Below, piece after piece: positions 43,991 to 52,413 of a stretch of 64,000 bases of DNA. A model generated the notes under the pieces. The model saw nothing but the letters and a program-made list of their open reading frames with translations, was not told the origin of the DNA and ran no database searches. The stretch lies in the NCBI GenBank assembly GCA_003133325.1, contig PKXA01000024.1, positions 1 through 64,000 on the forward strand, read 5' to 3'. Numbering within the stretch: position 1 is the stretch's first letter; each line of letters opens with the position of its first letter. The translations under genes were made by a program, and so were the position numbers. This DNA is from Acidimicrobiaceae bacterium. Its GTDB lineage: Bacteria; Actinomycetota; Acidimicrobiia; Acidimicrobiales; RAAP-2.

Positions 43991-44509
43991 TCAGACCTGC
44001 AGAGTGCCTCGGATGTCTTTCATGAGGAGCACAAGATGCAGGTCGTCGGTGGGGCTTGCCTCGAACTCGGGAACGAGGTGGAGGTAGAAGTCGCGTGCAT
44101 CGCTCGATTCGGCATGGACGAGCAGGCCTCGACATCCGATGTCCGAAGAAAGCTCGAGCAGTCGAGCAATGACGTCCTGGAGAAGGCCGATGCCGAGTCC
44201 CTGACGTTCATGGTCGGCGTCGACACCGAGTCGTGCGAGGAGTGCGACGGGTTCGGGATAACCTCCGGCACCTTTGCGGAGACGCCGAGGTGCCGCATCG
44301 GGACGGATCTGGGCCATGCACCAGGCGTAGTAAGCGACAACTTGGACACTTCGCTGTTCGGTTGCAACGAAGACACGAGTCGTTCCGGTGCTTGTCGACT
44401 GGCGGGCATAACGCTGCAACCATTCGGTCTGCCCAGGGGACCGGCATCGGAAGCCGCTCAGGTCATGGTGGGCGGCCAGCGGCTCCGGCGGCCGATAGGC
44501 GCCGCTCAC
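43991..44509 (-). CDS. GNAT-family acetyltransferase toxin (TacT-like)
   Basis: The 172-residue GNAT protein has the acetyl-CoA loop in LLARLGVDADHERQGLGIGLLQDVIARLLE and the strand RGLLVHAESSDARDFYLHLVPEFEASP. The N-terminal YARQSTSTGTTRVFVATEQ and VVAYYAWCMA are typical of TacT toxins, which acetylate aminoacyl-tRNA. It begins in the stop of a DUF1778-type gene (ATGA), the usual toxin-antitoxin order. Confidence 0.88.
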   Translation of the reverse strand: MSGAYRPPEPLAAHHDLSGFRCRSPGQTEWLQRYARQSTSTGTTRVFVATEQRSVQVVAYYAWCMAQIRPDAAPRRLRKGAGGYPEPVALLARLGVDADHERQGLGIGLLQDVIARLLELSSDIGCRGLLVHAESSDARDFYLHLVPEFEASPTDDLHLVLLMKDIRGTLQV

Positions 44510-44787
44510 TCAGTGAACGGAGAGGGGCGTTGGATCAGATGCCGGAGGCCCGCCAGATCGCGCGATGGGCGAGAGTTGAGCGACTCCCACGCGGTGAGAG
44601 CTTTGTCGTCGAGTTCGAAGACGTCACGGTCCGCGAGGACTCGCCGGGCTGCGATGCAGGCCTGCGTGACCACGAAGTCAGTCAGGTCGGTGTCACTGGC
44701 GGCGACGGCGCGGTCAATTATGTCACGCTCTTGGGGCGTGGTGCGAAGATCCATGCGCCGGCTCCGACGGCGTGATTCTGTTTGCAC
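44506..44787 (-). CDS. DUF1778 ribbon-helix-helix antitoxin (TacA-like)
   Basis: The GTG at 44787 has GAAGAGG at good spacing and gives 93 residues. RRMDLRTTPQERDIIDRAVAASDTDLTDFVVTQACIAARRVL is the RHH fold, and the tail RDVFELDDKALTAWESLNSRP is the toxin-binding helix (the conserved F-x-L-x-x-x-x-W). It neutralises the acetyltransferase and represses the operon. The longer frame to 44961 is unlikely. Confidence 0.87.
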   Translation of the reverse strand: MQTESRRRSRRMDLRTTPQERDIIDRAVAASDTDLTDFVVTQACIAARRVLADRDVFELDDKALTAWESLNSRPSRDLAGLRHLIQRPSPFTE

Positions 44788-44831
44788 GGTCAACCTCTTC
44801 GTTGGTTCGGCTTGTGTTCCGCTCTTCGTTC

Positions 44832-44852
44832 GTACGTCCAGTGTACGTCCAG
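44832..44852. promoter_or_regulatory. operator-like direct repeats upstream of the TacAT-type pair
   Basis: GTACGTCCAG occurs at 44832-44841 and 44843-44852, 11 bp apart, one helical turn, 45 bp upstream of the antitoxin start. Ribbon-helix-helix repressors usually bind such adjacent direct sites. Confidence 0.5.
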
Positions 44853-45024
44853 AAGACCGGCTAGGCAACGGATTCGAGTGCCCTGCCGAACAGAGAACGA
44901 CAGCAAGTCGATCGCCCCTGGTCACTGAGCCTCTTGGAGGCCGAATGGTCATCGACATCACACTCCACCAGCCAGATCCATGAAAGACAGGGCAGGCCAG
45001 AACGTATCTGGGACCGGGGACGAT

Positions 45025-45813
45025 TCAGTGCGCCTCGGGCCCGTTGGCTGGCTCCTGTGATCCGATACTTCGCCGGACCGCGTCGAGCAGGCGCTCTCCG
45101 CTTTGATTGGCATAACGGGTTGCGGCCTTACTGGCCGCCGCACCGTCACCGTCGCGCACTCCTTCGACAATCGGCACGAGCCCTGCCACGACCTCGTCGG
45201 GCAAGAAGAACGCGGAGACGAAGAGCGGCGCGGTAGCGCTGTACAACTCCTCCAACCATCGCATCATCACTTGGAGGGGCCGGTTGGCGGTCGCCCCGAC
45301 CAATGCGGAGAAGAAAGCGAGCTCGGCGGCCTGTAGCGCTCCGCCGTTGCGAGCGGAACGTACCGCCTCCAACCGTTCTTCGAGAGTGACCACGTCGCCC
45401 CTGGTCGATCGGCTCGCCGCGAGTCGTCCGGCCAGCGCGGCGAGCGGCTCGCGCACCTCCAGCAGCTCGTCGACGATCCGAGGCCCGACGGCCGCCAGGG
45501 CCCGAAGGACGATGCCGTTGTCGCTGGCCCGCAGCGGGTCGCACGCCACAGTCCCCACTCCTTGCCGGGATTCGACCAGTCCGACCTGCTCCATCCGGGC
45601 AATGGCCTGGCGGAGGGAGGTCCGATTGATACCCAACCGCTCGGCGAGATCGCGCTCGGGGGGCAGAGTCGTCCCGGGCGGATAGTCGCCGGCCAGCATC
45701 GCGTCGATCAGCTGGTCCGCCACCTGTGCGGGGAGGGACCGCCGTTCCGGCCGCCTCAGGGATCGGGCCTCGGACCCCGCCTGAAGTGAGGATGGTTGTT
45801 CGGTGTGCGTCAT
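45025..45813 (-). CDS. FadR-subfamily GntR transcription regulator
   Basis: From ATG 45813 the protein has 262 residues. The winged helix is QVADQLIDAMLAGDYPPGTTLPPERDLAERLGINRTSLRQAIARMEQVGLVESRQGVGT, and the all-helical FCD-like ligand domain follows (PRIVDELLEVREPLAALAGRLAA..., LAFFSALVGATANRPLQVMMRWLEELYSA). Such regulators bind acyl-CoA or organic-acid effectors. It is divergent from the GMC oxidoreductase operon and probably controls it. The frame is open to 45840, but a TATAAT box lies inside that extension. Confidence 0.88.
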   Translation of the reverse strand: MTHTEQPSSLQAGSEARSLRRPERRSLPAQVADQLIDAMLAGDYPPGTTLPPERDLAERLGINRTSLRQAIARMEQVGLVESRQGVGTVACDPLRASDNGIVLRALAAVGPRIVDELLEVREPLAALAGRLAASRSTRGDVVTLEERLEAVRSARNGGALQAAELAFFSALVGATANRPLQVMMRWLEELYSATAPLFVSAFFLPDEVVAGLVPIVEGVRDGDGAAASKAATRYANQSGERLLDAVRRSIGSQEPANGPEAH

Positions 45814-45823
45814 TGGATGAACC

Positions 45824-45829
45824 ATTATA
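45824..45829 (-). promoter_or_regulatory. -10 box of the FadR-like gene
   Basis: TATAAT on the minus strand lies 10 bp before ATG 45813, so the transcript would start at or just before the start codon. Two ACCATT repeats (45821-45826 and 45829-45834) overlap it and could be operator half-sites. Confidence 0.45.
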
Positions 45830-45911
45830 CCATTGCTCATGTCAGAAAGAGCGCACCGGCCGACTTCTGGCGGCAGGCGCGCATGTCGGTGCGAGTGATG
45901 GGAGCAAGGTG

Positions 45912-47321
45912 ATGCCGAAGGGGATGCTGTTCAAGGAAGTGATGTCGGGGACGTGGCAGCCGGTGTCGCCTGGGACGGCGACAGGCAGGGCTTGCCCGAG
46001 CGGGGGACCGTTCCGTTTCGACGTGGTGGCCGAGACAACGGAACTGTTGCGGCCTTTCGGAACGGTGTCCGGAGCATTGTCGGGGACCCTCAGCGCGGCC
46101 GGGCTGGCGGACCATGTGCCCGCAACCGGCACGATCGAGGTCTCGCCGATCGAGCACCGCCGCATCCGTTACACGGTCGACTTCCCGGGTGACGACGGCG
46201 CCTCGTACCGCTTCGACGGGTGGAAATCGATCGACTGGACCCATCTGCTGGCGACGTGGACGACATTGCCCGGCACCATCACCGGACCTGACGATCGGAT
46301 CGTGGGCACAGCGACACTGCGGTTCGCCTGGCGCGACGCGCCGTCGCTGTTGGCGAGCGTCCGCGTCCGCGGCATCCGACCACCGAAGGATCCGGTCGAA
46401 CTGGCGGGTCGCCGGTGGAACGGCCGTGCCGACCGCCTCGAGGTCTGGTACGACACCTTCACCGACATGGACACCGGAACCGGCTTCTGGCTCCACCACG
46501 AGCTCGTAGCACCGTCCGATCCGGAAACGCCGGCGTTCGCCCATGGGTGGGCGGCGGTCTTCCCGCCTGACGGTCGACCGGTGTGGGAACGGTTCGGCCC
46601 GGCACCGGTCGGCGACGGCCCCTGGTTCTCCTCCGGGGACGAGGTGCGGGCCGAGCCGGGCGTGCGGACGGGCCGGGCCGGCTCGATGCAGTGGGACCTC
46701 CGTTACGAGGACAGCTCGGCACCACTCTTCACGTTCCCCTCCGCCGCCTGGCACCGCGAACTCCTTCCGGCCGCGCAGATCGTGCCCTGCCCGACGGCGG
46801 AGTACCGGGGATCCATGGTGGCTGGCGGGCGGACCTATGAGCTGTCCGGAGCGCGAGGGGCCTCGGCCCGCATCTACGGCCACGGGAATGCCGAGCAGTG
46901 GGCGTGGCTCCATGCCGACCTCGGGGACGGGGATGTCCTCGAAGTGGTGGCGGCCACACCCCGTCGCCGTGGCCTCAACCGATTGCAGCCCCTGCCCGTC
47001 GTCCGCCTGCGTTCTGCCGGCCGCGACTGGCCGGCCTCGCCGTTGGCCACAGTGCGTTTCCGTGCCCGACTCGACCTGCCGACCTGGACGGTCGCCGGCC
47101 GGTGGGGGAACCGACGGCTGCACGTCACTGTCACCCAGCCCGAGGAACGCTGCGTCCGTGTGGGCTACACGGACCCCGACGGCGCCGCGGCGACCTGTAC
47201 CAATTCGGAACGCGCCGACGCCCACATCATCCTTGAACGTCGGTCGCCCGGTGGTTGGGTCCTCGAGCGCGAGTGGTCCCTCCACGGGACGGCGCACGCC
47301 GAGGTCGGCACGCGACCGTGA
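45912..47321 (+). CDS. beta-rich protein with an N-terminal domain like that of GMC steroid oxidases
   Basis: ATG 45912, after AGCAAGG, gives 469 residues. The N-terminal 140 residues (LFKEVMSGTWQPVSPG, then FDVVAETTELLRPFGTVSGALSGTLSAAGLADHVPATGTIEVSPIEHRRIRYTVDF) follow the pattern found attached to some GMC oxidoreductases, where it starts F-x-E-x-M-x-G. The remainder is beta-rich with GFWLHHELVAPSDPETPAFAHGWAAVFPPDG. Here it is a separate protein coupled to a GMC enzyme by GTGA. It probably partners that oxidase; the reaction is not known. Confidence 0.65.
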   Translation: MPKGMLFKEVMSGTWQPVSPGTATGRACPSGGPFRFDVVAETTELLRPFGTVSGALSGTLSAAGLADHVPATGTIEVSPIEHRRIRYTVDFPGDDGASYRFDGWKSIDWTHLLATWTTLPGTITGPDDRIVGTATLRFAWRDAPSLLASVRVRGIRPPKDPVELAGRRWNGRADRLEVWYDTFTDMDTGTGFWLHHELVAPSDPETPAFAHGWAAVFPPDGRPVWERFGPAPVGDGPWFSSGDEVRAEPGVRTGRAGSMQWDLRYEDSSAPLFTFPSAAWHRELLPAAQIVPCPTAEYRGSMVAGGRTYELSGARGASARIYGHGNAEQWAWLHADLGDGDVLEVVAATPRRRGLNRLQPLPVVRLRSAGRDWPASPLATVRFRARLDLPTWTVAGRWGNRRLHVTVTQPEERCVRVGYTDPDGAAATCTNSERADAHIILERRSPGGWVLEREWSLHGTAHAEVGTRP

Positions 47322-49183
47322 CGGCCCCGGAACGGCGCCCCCCGGCCGGTGCCCGGCCGGCCCTCGAGGGCCTCTGCGCCGCGCTGCTCGACCTTCCGCC
47401 TCACGAGGCCCGGGTGCTGGCCAACGAGGTGACCGCCATGTCGCGACGGTTCCCCTCGCATGCCCGCCTCGCCCTGAGCGCCGGGTACGCCACGACTGAC
47501 GTACTGTCACTGCTACATACTGGTTCCCGTCTCCACCGGCTTGACGCGGTACAGCGTGAAGCGCTGTTCGACCGCCTTTGCGCCGGCACCGCCACCGCCG
47601 ACCTGGTCGACGCCCTGAAGGTGCCCGTTCTCATGACGCACGGATCGTTGTCCGCCGGTCCCGAGATGATCGCCCGCCTGACCGAGCCGCCGGCTCGCCC
47701 GGATGCGCCACTCGACGTGACGCTATCGTCGTCATGGCCATCGCGTTCGCTGGCCGACGTCGTGGTGATCGGCTCGGGTGCCGGCGGAGCCATGGCGGCG
47801 CGGGTCCTCGCCCGGGCGGGGCTGGCCGTCGTGGTGATCGAAGAGGGACGCCGCTTCATGGTCGAGGAGTTCCGCAACGGTACCCCGCTCGACCGGTTCG
47901 GCGACCTGTATCGCGACGCCGGCGCCACGGTGGCCCTCGGGCGGCCGCCGGTCATCATGCCTATCGGGCGTGGAGTGGGCGGGACGACCCTTGTGAACTC
48001 CGGGACCTGCTACCGCACCCCCGACGACGTGCTGCTGCGGTGGCGCGACCAGCACGGTGTCGACGCTGCCGACCCCGTGCGATTCGCGCCATTACTCGAC
48101 GACGTGGAGGCCACATTGCAGGTGGCACCCGTACCGGACGAGGTGATGGGTGAGAACGGTCGTGTGGCATTGCGTGGTGCCGCAGCCCTCGGCTGGTCGT
48201 CACACCCACTGGCCCGCAACGCACCGGGATGCGGCGGGATGTGCCAATGCGCTATCGGTTGTCCACGCAACGCCAAGTTCGGGGTACACCTCAACGCACT
48301 ACCCGATGCGTGCGCTGCCGGAGCGGTCATCCTGAGCGAGGCGCGCGTTGAGTGTGTGCTCCATGGCGCCGGACGGGCGACCGGGGTGCGCGTGCGGCGA
48401 CCCGACGGATCCGTGCTCGAGATCCTCGCACCGAGGGTCGTCGTGGCTGCTGGAGCGACTGAGACCCCGACCCTGCTCCGACGCAGCGCCCTCGGACGCC
48501 ATCCCCATCTCGGACGCAATCTGGCCGTCCACCCGGCCGTCAGCACGGCCGGGTGGTTCGACGAACGGATCAACTCGACGCGGGGTGTCTTGCAGAGCGC
48601 CGGCATCGACGAGTTGCACCGGTCCGACGGGATCCTCATCGAAGCCACCGCCACGCCACCGGGCATGGGTTCGATGGTCCTACCGGGTGCCGGCCGGCGA
48701 TTGGCCGAACAACTCGGGCGGATCGACCATCTGGCCACGCTGGGGGCGATGATTGCGGATGCACCCTCGGGGCGGGTCGTCGGCGCACGGCGGGCGATCG
48801 TCCGCTACGACCTGGCCAAGGCTGACGCGGACCGCCTGGTGCGGGCCATCACGGCCATGGGACGGGTGCTCTTTGCCGCCGGGGCCACCGCTGTCGTGAC
48901 CGGTATCCGCGGTCACGAGACGGTCCATAGCGAGGCGGAACTGGTCGATGCGGCGACCCACGCCCGCCATGAGCGGCTCCATGTCGCGGCCTTCCACCCC
49001 ACCGGAACTGCCCGGATGGGTGCGGACGCCCAGTGCCATCCTGTTGATGCCGCCGGCCGGTTGCGGGGTGTGCGCGGGGTGTGGGTGGCCGACGCGTCTG
49101 TGCTGCCCACGTGCCCCGAGGTCAATCCACAGATGACGATCATGGCGATGGCCCAGGCGATCGCCCAGGGCATCGCCGGCTGA
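47318..49183 (+). CDS. GMC-family FAD-dependent oxidoreductase
   Basis: From GTG 47318 the protein has 621 residues. An unusual helical N terminus (residues 1-130) precedes the FAD-binding VVVIGSGAGGAMAARVLARAGLAVVVIEEG near 148. GVGGTTLVNSGTCYRTP is the second GMC signature, and CGGMCQCAIGCPRNAKFGVHLNAL is a cysteine-rich insert. The C-terminal catalytic segment includes LHVAAFHPTGTARMG and VADASVLPTCPEVNPQMTIMAMA. The family oxidises sterols, alcohols or sugars. The four-cysteine insert is typical of the cholesterol-oxidase/alcohol-oxidase branch in actinobacteria. Confidence 0.9.
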   Translation: MTAPERRPPAGARPALEGLCAALLDLPPHEARVLANEVTAMSRRFPSHARLALSAGYATTDVLSLLHTGSRLHRLDAVQREALFDRLCAGTATADLVDALKVPVLMTHGSLSAGPEMIARLTEPPARPDAPLDVTLSSSWPSRSLADVVVIGSGAGGAMAARVLARAGLAVVVIEEGRRFMVEEFRNGTPLDRFGDLYRDAGATVALGRPPVIMPIGRGVGGTTLVNSGTCYRTPDDVLLRWRDQHGVDAADPVRFAPLLDDVEATLQVAPVPDEVMGENGRVALRGAAALGWSSHPLARNAPGCGGMCQCAIGCPRNAKFGVHLNALPDACAAGAVILSEARVECVLHGAGRATGVRVRRPDGSVLEILAPRVVVAAGATETPTLLRRSALGRHPHLGRNLAVHPAVSTAGWFDERINSTRGVLQSAGIDELHRSDGILIEATATPPGMGSMVLPGAGRRLAEQLGRIDHLATLGAMIADAPSGRVVGARRAIVRYDLAKADADRLVRAITAMGRVLFAAGATAVVTGIRGHETVHSEAELVDAATHARHERLHVAAFHPTGTARMGADAQCHPVDAAGRLRGVRGVWVADASVLPTCPEVNPQMTIMAMAQAIAQGIAG

Positions 49184-49323
49184 CGACGAACGCGAGCGCA
49201 ACCTCGGACCGGGATGGGCCACCTCCAACGTGACGCCGCGTACGGGAATTTGGTCGAAGGGCACCACCACGTCGGTCAAATTGCTGAACGCCGTCATCAG
49301 GAAGTGGAGGTTGACATCCAAAC

Positions 49324-50325
49324 TCATGGAGGGGACGGGAGGAGTCGAACTTCAGCCGGCTTGCTGGCTCGCCATAGAGCCAAGCATGCGTCGGCGCCCG
49401 CTACGAGTTCCTCGATGATCTGGTGGGCTGGTTGTCGGCGACGAATGGCACCCACGGACTGTCCGGCGTAGAGGGGCATCGCCTCGATCGCGCCGGTGGT
49501 GTGGACATCGGGTGGCATAACCGAACCGCGAGGTATCGCAATGGGGGATCCAGCGACGATACCGTCCCCAACCGACTCGCCCTCGAAGCCGACGAGCGCG
49601 TCGATACAACTCGAGAGCACGCGATGCGGCGCATTGGGCCACATCACCGAGAATCCGGTGGTGAGGGTCGTGTCGCCAGGACCAGAGGCGACCAGAGCGT
49701 CAACGTAATAGGGATGGGCGGGCGATTCCTCGGCGGCCACAAAGCGAGTGCCTATCCGAACGCCGGCTGCTCCTGCCGCCAGGGCAGCGGCCATGGTGCG
49801 TCCATCACCGATCCCACCGGCGGCGATAACGGGCACGTCGACAATGTCGAGTGCTCCGGCCAGGAGGGGGAGCATCCCGATGGACCCCCGGACGTGACCC
49901 CCCGCCTCGGCCCCCTGGGTGATCACCAGGTCGCATCCTGCGTCGGCCGCGGAACGGGCTTCTTCGGGCGAGCCGACCTGCCAAGCCGCCAGCGCTCCGG
50001 CCGCATGGACGCGGTCGACGAGTGCGCGCTGGGGATCCCCATAGAAGAATTCGACGAGCCGACACCGCTCGGCAGCGAGCTCGACGGCAGACATGTCGAG
50101 GAAGGGCATCAGGAAGTTGGCACCTATCGGGCGGGTAGTCCGCTCGGCGAGATCGTCGAATACCTTGGCAATGTCGCCGCCACCCACACCCGAAAGATTT
50201 ACCATGCCCAGAGCACCGGCATTTGAAACCGCGGCCGCCAACTTCGGCGTCGACACACCGCCCATTCCGGCGAGCTGGATCGGGACCGAACAACCCACCA
50301 AGGCGGTGAATGGTGTCTGTTTCAC
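49324..50325 (-). CDS. nitronate monooxygenase family protein
   Basis: The 333-residue FMN TIM barrel has PIQLAGMGGVSTPKLAAAVSNAGALGMVNLSG, GANFLMPF, ITQGAEAGGHVRG (catalytic His) and VPVIAAGGIGDGRTMAAALAAGAAGVRIGTRFVA. Relatives oxidise nitronates or act as enoyl-ACP reductase-like enzymes in catabolic clusters. The start at 50325 faces the ALS-like gene across a gap that holds four 12-bp repeats. Confidence 0.9.
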   Translation of the reverse strand: MKQTPFTALVGCSVPIQLAGMGGVSTPKLAAAVSNAGALGMVNLSGVGGGDIAKVFDDLAERTTRPIGANFLMPFLDMSAVELAAERCRLVEFFYGDPQRALVDRVHAAGALAAWQVGSPEEARSAADAGCDLVITQGAEAGGHVRGSIGMLPLLAGALDIVDVPVIAAGGIGDGRTMAAALAAGAAGVRIGTRFVAAEESPAHPYYVDALVASGPGDTTLTTGFSVMWPNAPHRVLSSCIDALVGFEGESVGDGIVAGSPIAIPRGSVMPPDVHTTGAIEAMPLYAGQSVGAIRRRQPAHQIIEELVAGADACLALWRASKPAEVRLLPSPP

Positions 50326-50401
50326 GTTTCGTCCTTCCCGGTGAGGTCAGCTGATGACGATCGTTCCACTGCCCACCCTGACACGTCGGGCGGACAAGTA
50401 G

Positions 50402-50449
50402 ACCATCTGACCCACCATCTGACCCACCAACCGACCCACCCATCCGACC
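50402..50449 (+). repeat. four imperfect 12-bp tandem repeats
   Basis: ACCATCTGACCC (twice), ACCAACCGACCC and ACCCATCCGACC follow each other just before the ALS-like start and opposite the divergent nitronate monooxygenase gene. They could be activator sites or simple slippage. Confidence 0.6.
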
Positions 50450-50470
50450 TGACGACCTACGATCGGGTGG

Positions 50471-52132
50471 GTGAGCCTCGCTGAACCCACAGTTGCCGAT
50501 CTGCTGGTGCGCTGCCTCGAGCACGAGGGCGTGCGGTTCGTCTTCGGGCTGCCCGGCGAGGAGAACATTCTCTTCACCGACGCTGTATCGCGCTCATCAT
50601 CGATCCGGTATGTCCTGGTCCGGCATGAGCAAGCCGCATCGTTCATGGCCGAGATCTATGGCCGGATCACCGGTCAGGCCGGCGTGTGTTCATCGACGCT
50701 CGGACCCGGGGCCATCAATCTGCTGCTCGGGACAGCGGATGCCACCACCAACAGCACCCCGGTCGTGGCCATCTCGGCCCAGGTCGGTCTCAATCGGATC
50801 TACAAGGAGTCGCACCAGAGCGTTGACCTGGTTTCGATGTTCGACCCGGTTACCAAGTGGTCGGCTCTGGTCCCAAATCCGGCTGCCGTACCTGAGATGA
50901 TGCGCAAAGCCTTCAAGCTGGCCCAGACGGAACGACCTGGAGCCGTCTATCTGGCTGTACCCGAAGATGTGGAGTCGATGGCCGTCCCGGCCCAACTCGT
51001 GCCTCTTGCCGTCAATGTCCCTCGGCCCGACGAGCCATCACAATCGCAGATCGACAGGGCGGTTCAGGTTCTCCGGAGTGCCCAGCGCCCGGTGGTGCTC
51101 GCCGGCCACGGCGCAACACGAGCCGGTGCCGGCGAGGCCCTCATTCGGTTCTCCGAATGCTTGGGACTACCGGTCGCCACCACCTTCCACGGGAAGGGAG
51201 TATTTCCCGACGACCATCCGAATGCCCTGGGTGCGGTGGGCTTCATGCACCACGACTACGTCAACTTTGGTTTCGACGAGGCTGACGTGATCATCTCAGT
51301 CGGATACGAACTGCAAGAGTTCGACCCGATACGGATCAACCCCGAGGGCGACAAGCGGATTCTGCATCTGAGCCGGTTCCCAGCGGAGGTGGACAATCAC
51401 TACACCGTTGAGGTCGGTGTTCAGGCGGACCTCGGACGCACCCTCAACGCTCTTTCGAAAGGTACCGACCGGCGCTTCGACCGAGCCACCAGCGGCGAAA
51501 GGATCCGGAGCCTGTTGGCCGGCGAACTCGCGCGCGGGGCGGCCGACGACAGCTTCCCCCTCATACCGCAGCGGATTGTGGCCGACACCAGGGCAGCCCT
51601 TGAACGTCATGACATAGTTCTGGCTGACACCGGTGCAGTGAAGATGTGGATGGCCCGGTTGTATCCCACCTACGAACCCAACACGTGTCTGTTGTCGAAC
51701 GGGCTCTCCACCATGGCATTTTCGGTACCGGGGGCGATCGGGGCCAAGCTTGCCCGACCGCAGCGTCGGGTTCTGGCCGCGGTCGGGGACGGGGCCTTTC
51801 TCATGAACTCGCAAGAGATCGAGACAGCCCTTCGAGAGCATGTGCCCATCGCAATTCTGGTTTGGGTCGATGACGCCTACGGACTCATCAAGTGGAAGAT
51901 GGAGATGGAGCTTGGCCACTCAACGGCAATTGGATTCACCAATCCTGATTTCGTGGCCTACGCGGAGAGTTTCGGGGCACGCGGACACAGGATCACCGAA
52001 GCCGGCCAACTTCTCCCTGCTTTACGAGAGGCGCTGGAGGCCGACACGGTCTCGGTCATCGCCTGCCCGGTCGACTACTCGGAAAACATGCGTCTCACCG
52101 AGTCCCTGGGGGAACTGGACGGCCCATTCTGA
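50471..52132 (+). CDS. TPP-dependent acetolactate synthase-like enzyme (AlsS type)
   Basis: The 553-residue protein has the three TPP-enzyme domains. Catalytic Glu lies in LVRHEQAASFMAEIYGRITG, the middle domain contains RPVVLAGHGATRAGAGEALIRF, and the TPP-binding motif is VGDGAFLMNSQEIETAL...VWVDDAYGLI. VIACPVDYSENMRLTESLGEL matches the end of catabolic acetolactate synthases (AlsS), with no small subunit nearby. It would join two pyruvates, or pyruvate and an aldehyde. A different carboligase or oxalyl-CoA-type role cannot be excluded. The start is GTG. Confidence 0.85.
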   Translation: MSLAEPTVADLLVRCLEHEGVRFVFGLPGEENILFTDAVSRSSSIRYVLVRHEQAASFMAEIYGRITGQAGVCSSTLGPGAINLLLGTADATTNSTPVVAISAQVGLNRIYKESHQSVDLVSMFDPVTKWSALVPNPAAVPEMMRKAFKLAQTERPGAVYLAVPEDVESMAVPAQLVPLAVNVPRPDEPSQSQIDRAVQVLRSAQRPVVLAGHGATRAGAGEALIRFSECLGLPVATTFHGKGVFPDDHPNALGAVGFMHHDYVNFGFDEADVIISVGYELQEFDPIRINPEGDKRILHLSRFPAEVDNHYTVEVGVQADLGRTLNALSKGTDRRFDRATSGERIRSLLAGELARGAADDSFPLIPQRIVADTRAALERHDIVLADTGAVKMWMARLYPTYEPNTCLLSNGLSTMAFSVPGAIGAKLARPQRRVLAAVGDGAFLMNSQEIETALREHVPIAILVWVDDAYGLIKWKMEMELGHSTAIGFTNPDFVAYAESFGARGHRITEAGQLLPALREALEADTVSVIACPVDYSENMRLTESLGELDGPF

Positions 52133-52270
52133 TCGATTGGCATCAGAGAATTGCCAGCGGTTCCGTCCGTGCCCGGAACGGAAGTGGTCGACTCCTACCG
52201 CCTACGATGAGAGTCTGAAGAAGAGAGATGCTGGTTTGATGCCTTTCGACCATGGTGTCTTCCGAACCCC

Positions 52271-52343
52271 GCCCACGTAGCTCAGGGGATAGAGCGACGG
52301 TTTCCTAAACCGCAGGTCGCAGGTTCGATTCCTGCCGTGGGCG
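52271..52343 (+). tRNA. tRNA-Arg (anticodon CCT)
   Basis: Acceptor GCCCACG/CGTGGGC, D arm GCTC...GAGC, anticodon CCT at 52304-52306, and T arm GCAGG...CCTGC. The first pair of the anticodon stem is an A-C mismatch; all others pair. The integrase gene starts within 71 bp, so this gene is the likely attachment target of that element. Confidence 0.9.
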
Positions 52344-52372
52344 CTGGGAAAACGTAATTTCAGAATTGCGTC

Positions 52373-52391
52373 ATCCCTACAAAATCCCTAC
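52373..52391 (+). repeat. putative arm-type sites between tRNA-Arg and the integrase
   Basis: ATCCCTAC occurs at 52373-52380 and 52384-52391, 11 bp apart. This is the same kind of paired repeat as the ACTAGGGCA pairs of the first island. Confidence 0.4.
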
Positions 52392-52413
52392 TATCCATGC
52401 TGTGGCCGGGACG

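Noticed and set aside
45837-47510. 557-residue open frame antisense to the GMC partner gene
   Set aside because: Arg/Gly/Pro-rich shadow of a gene with coupling and domain evidence on the other strand.
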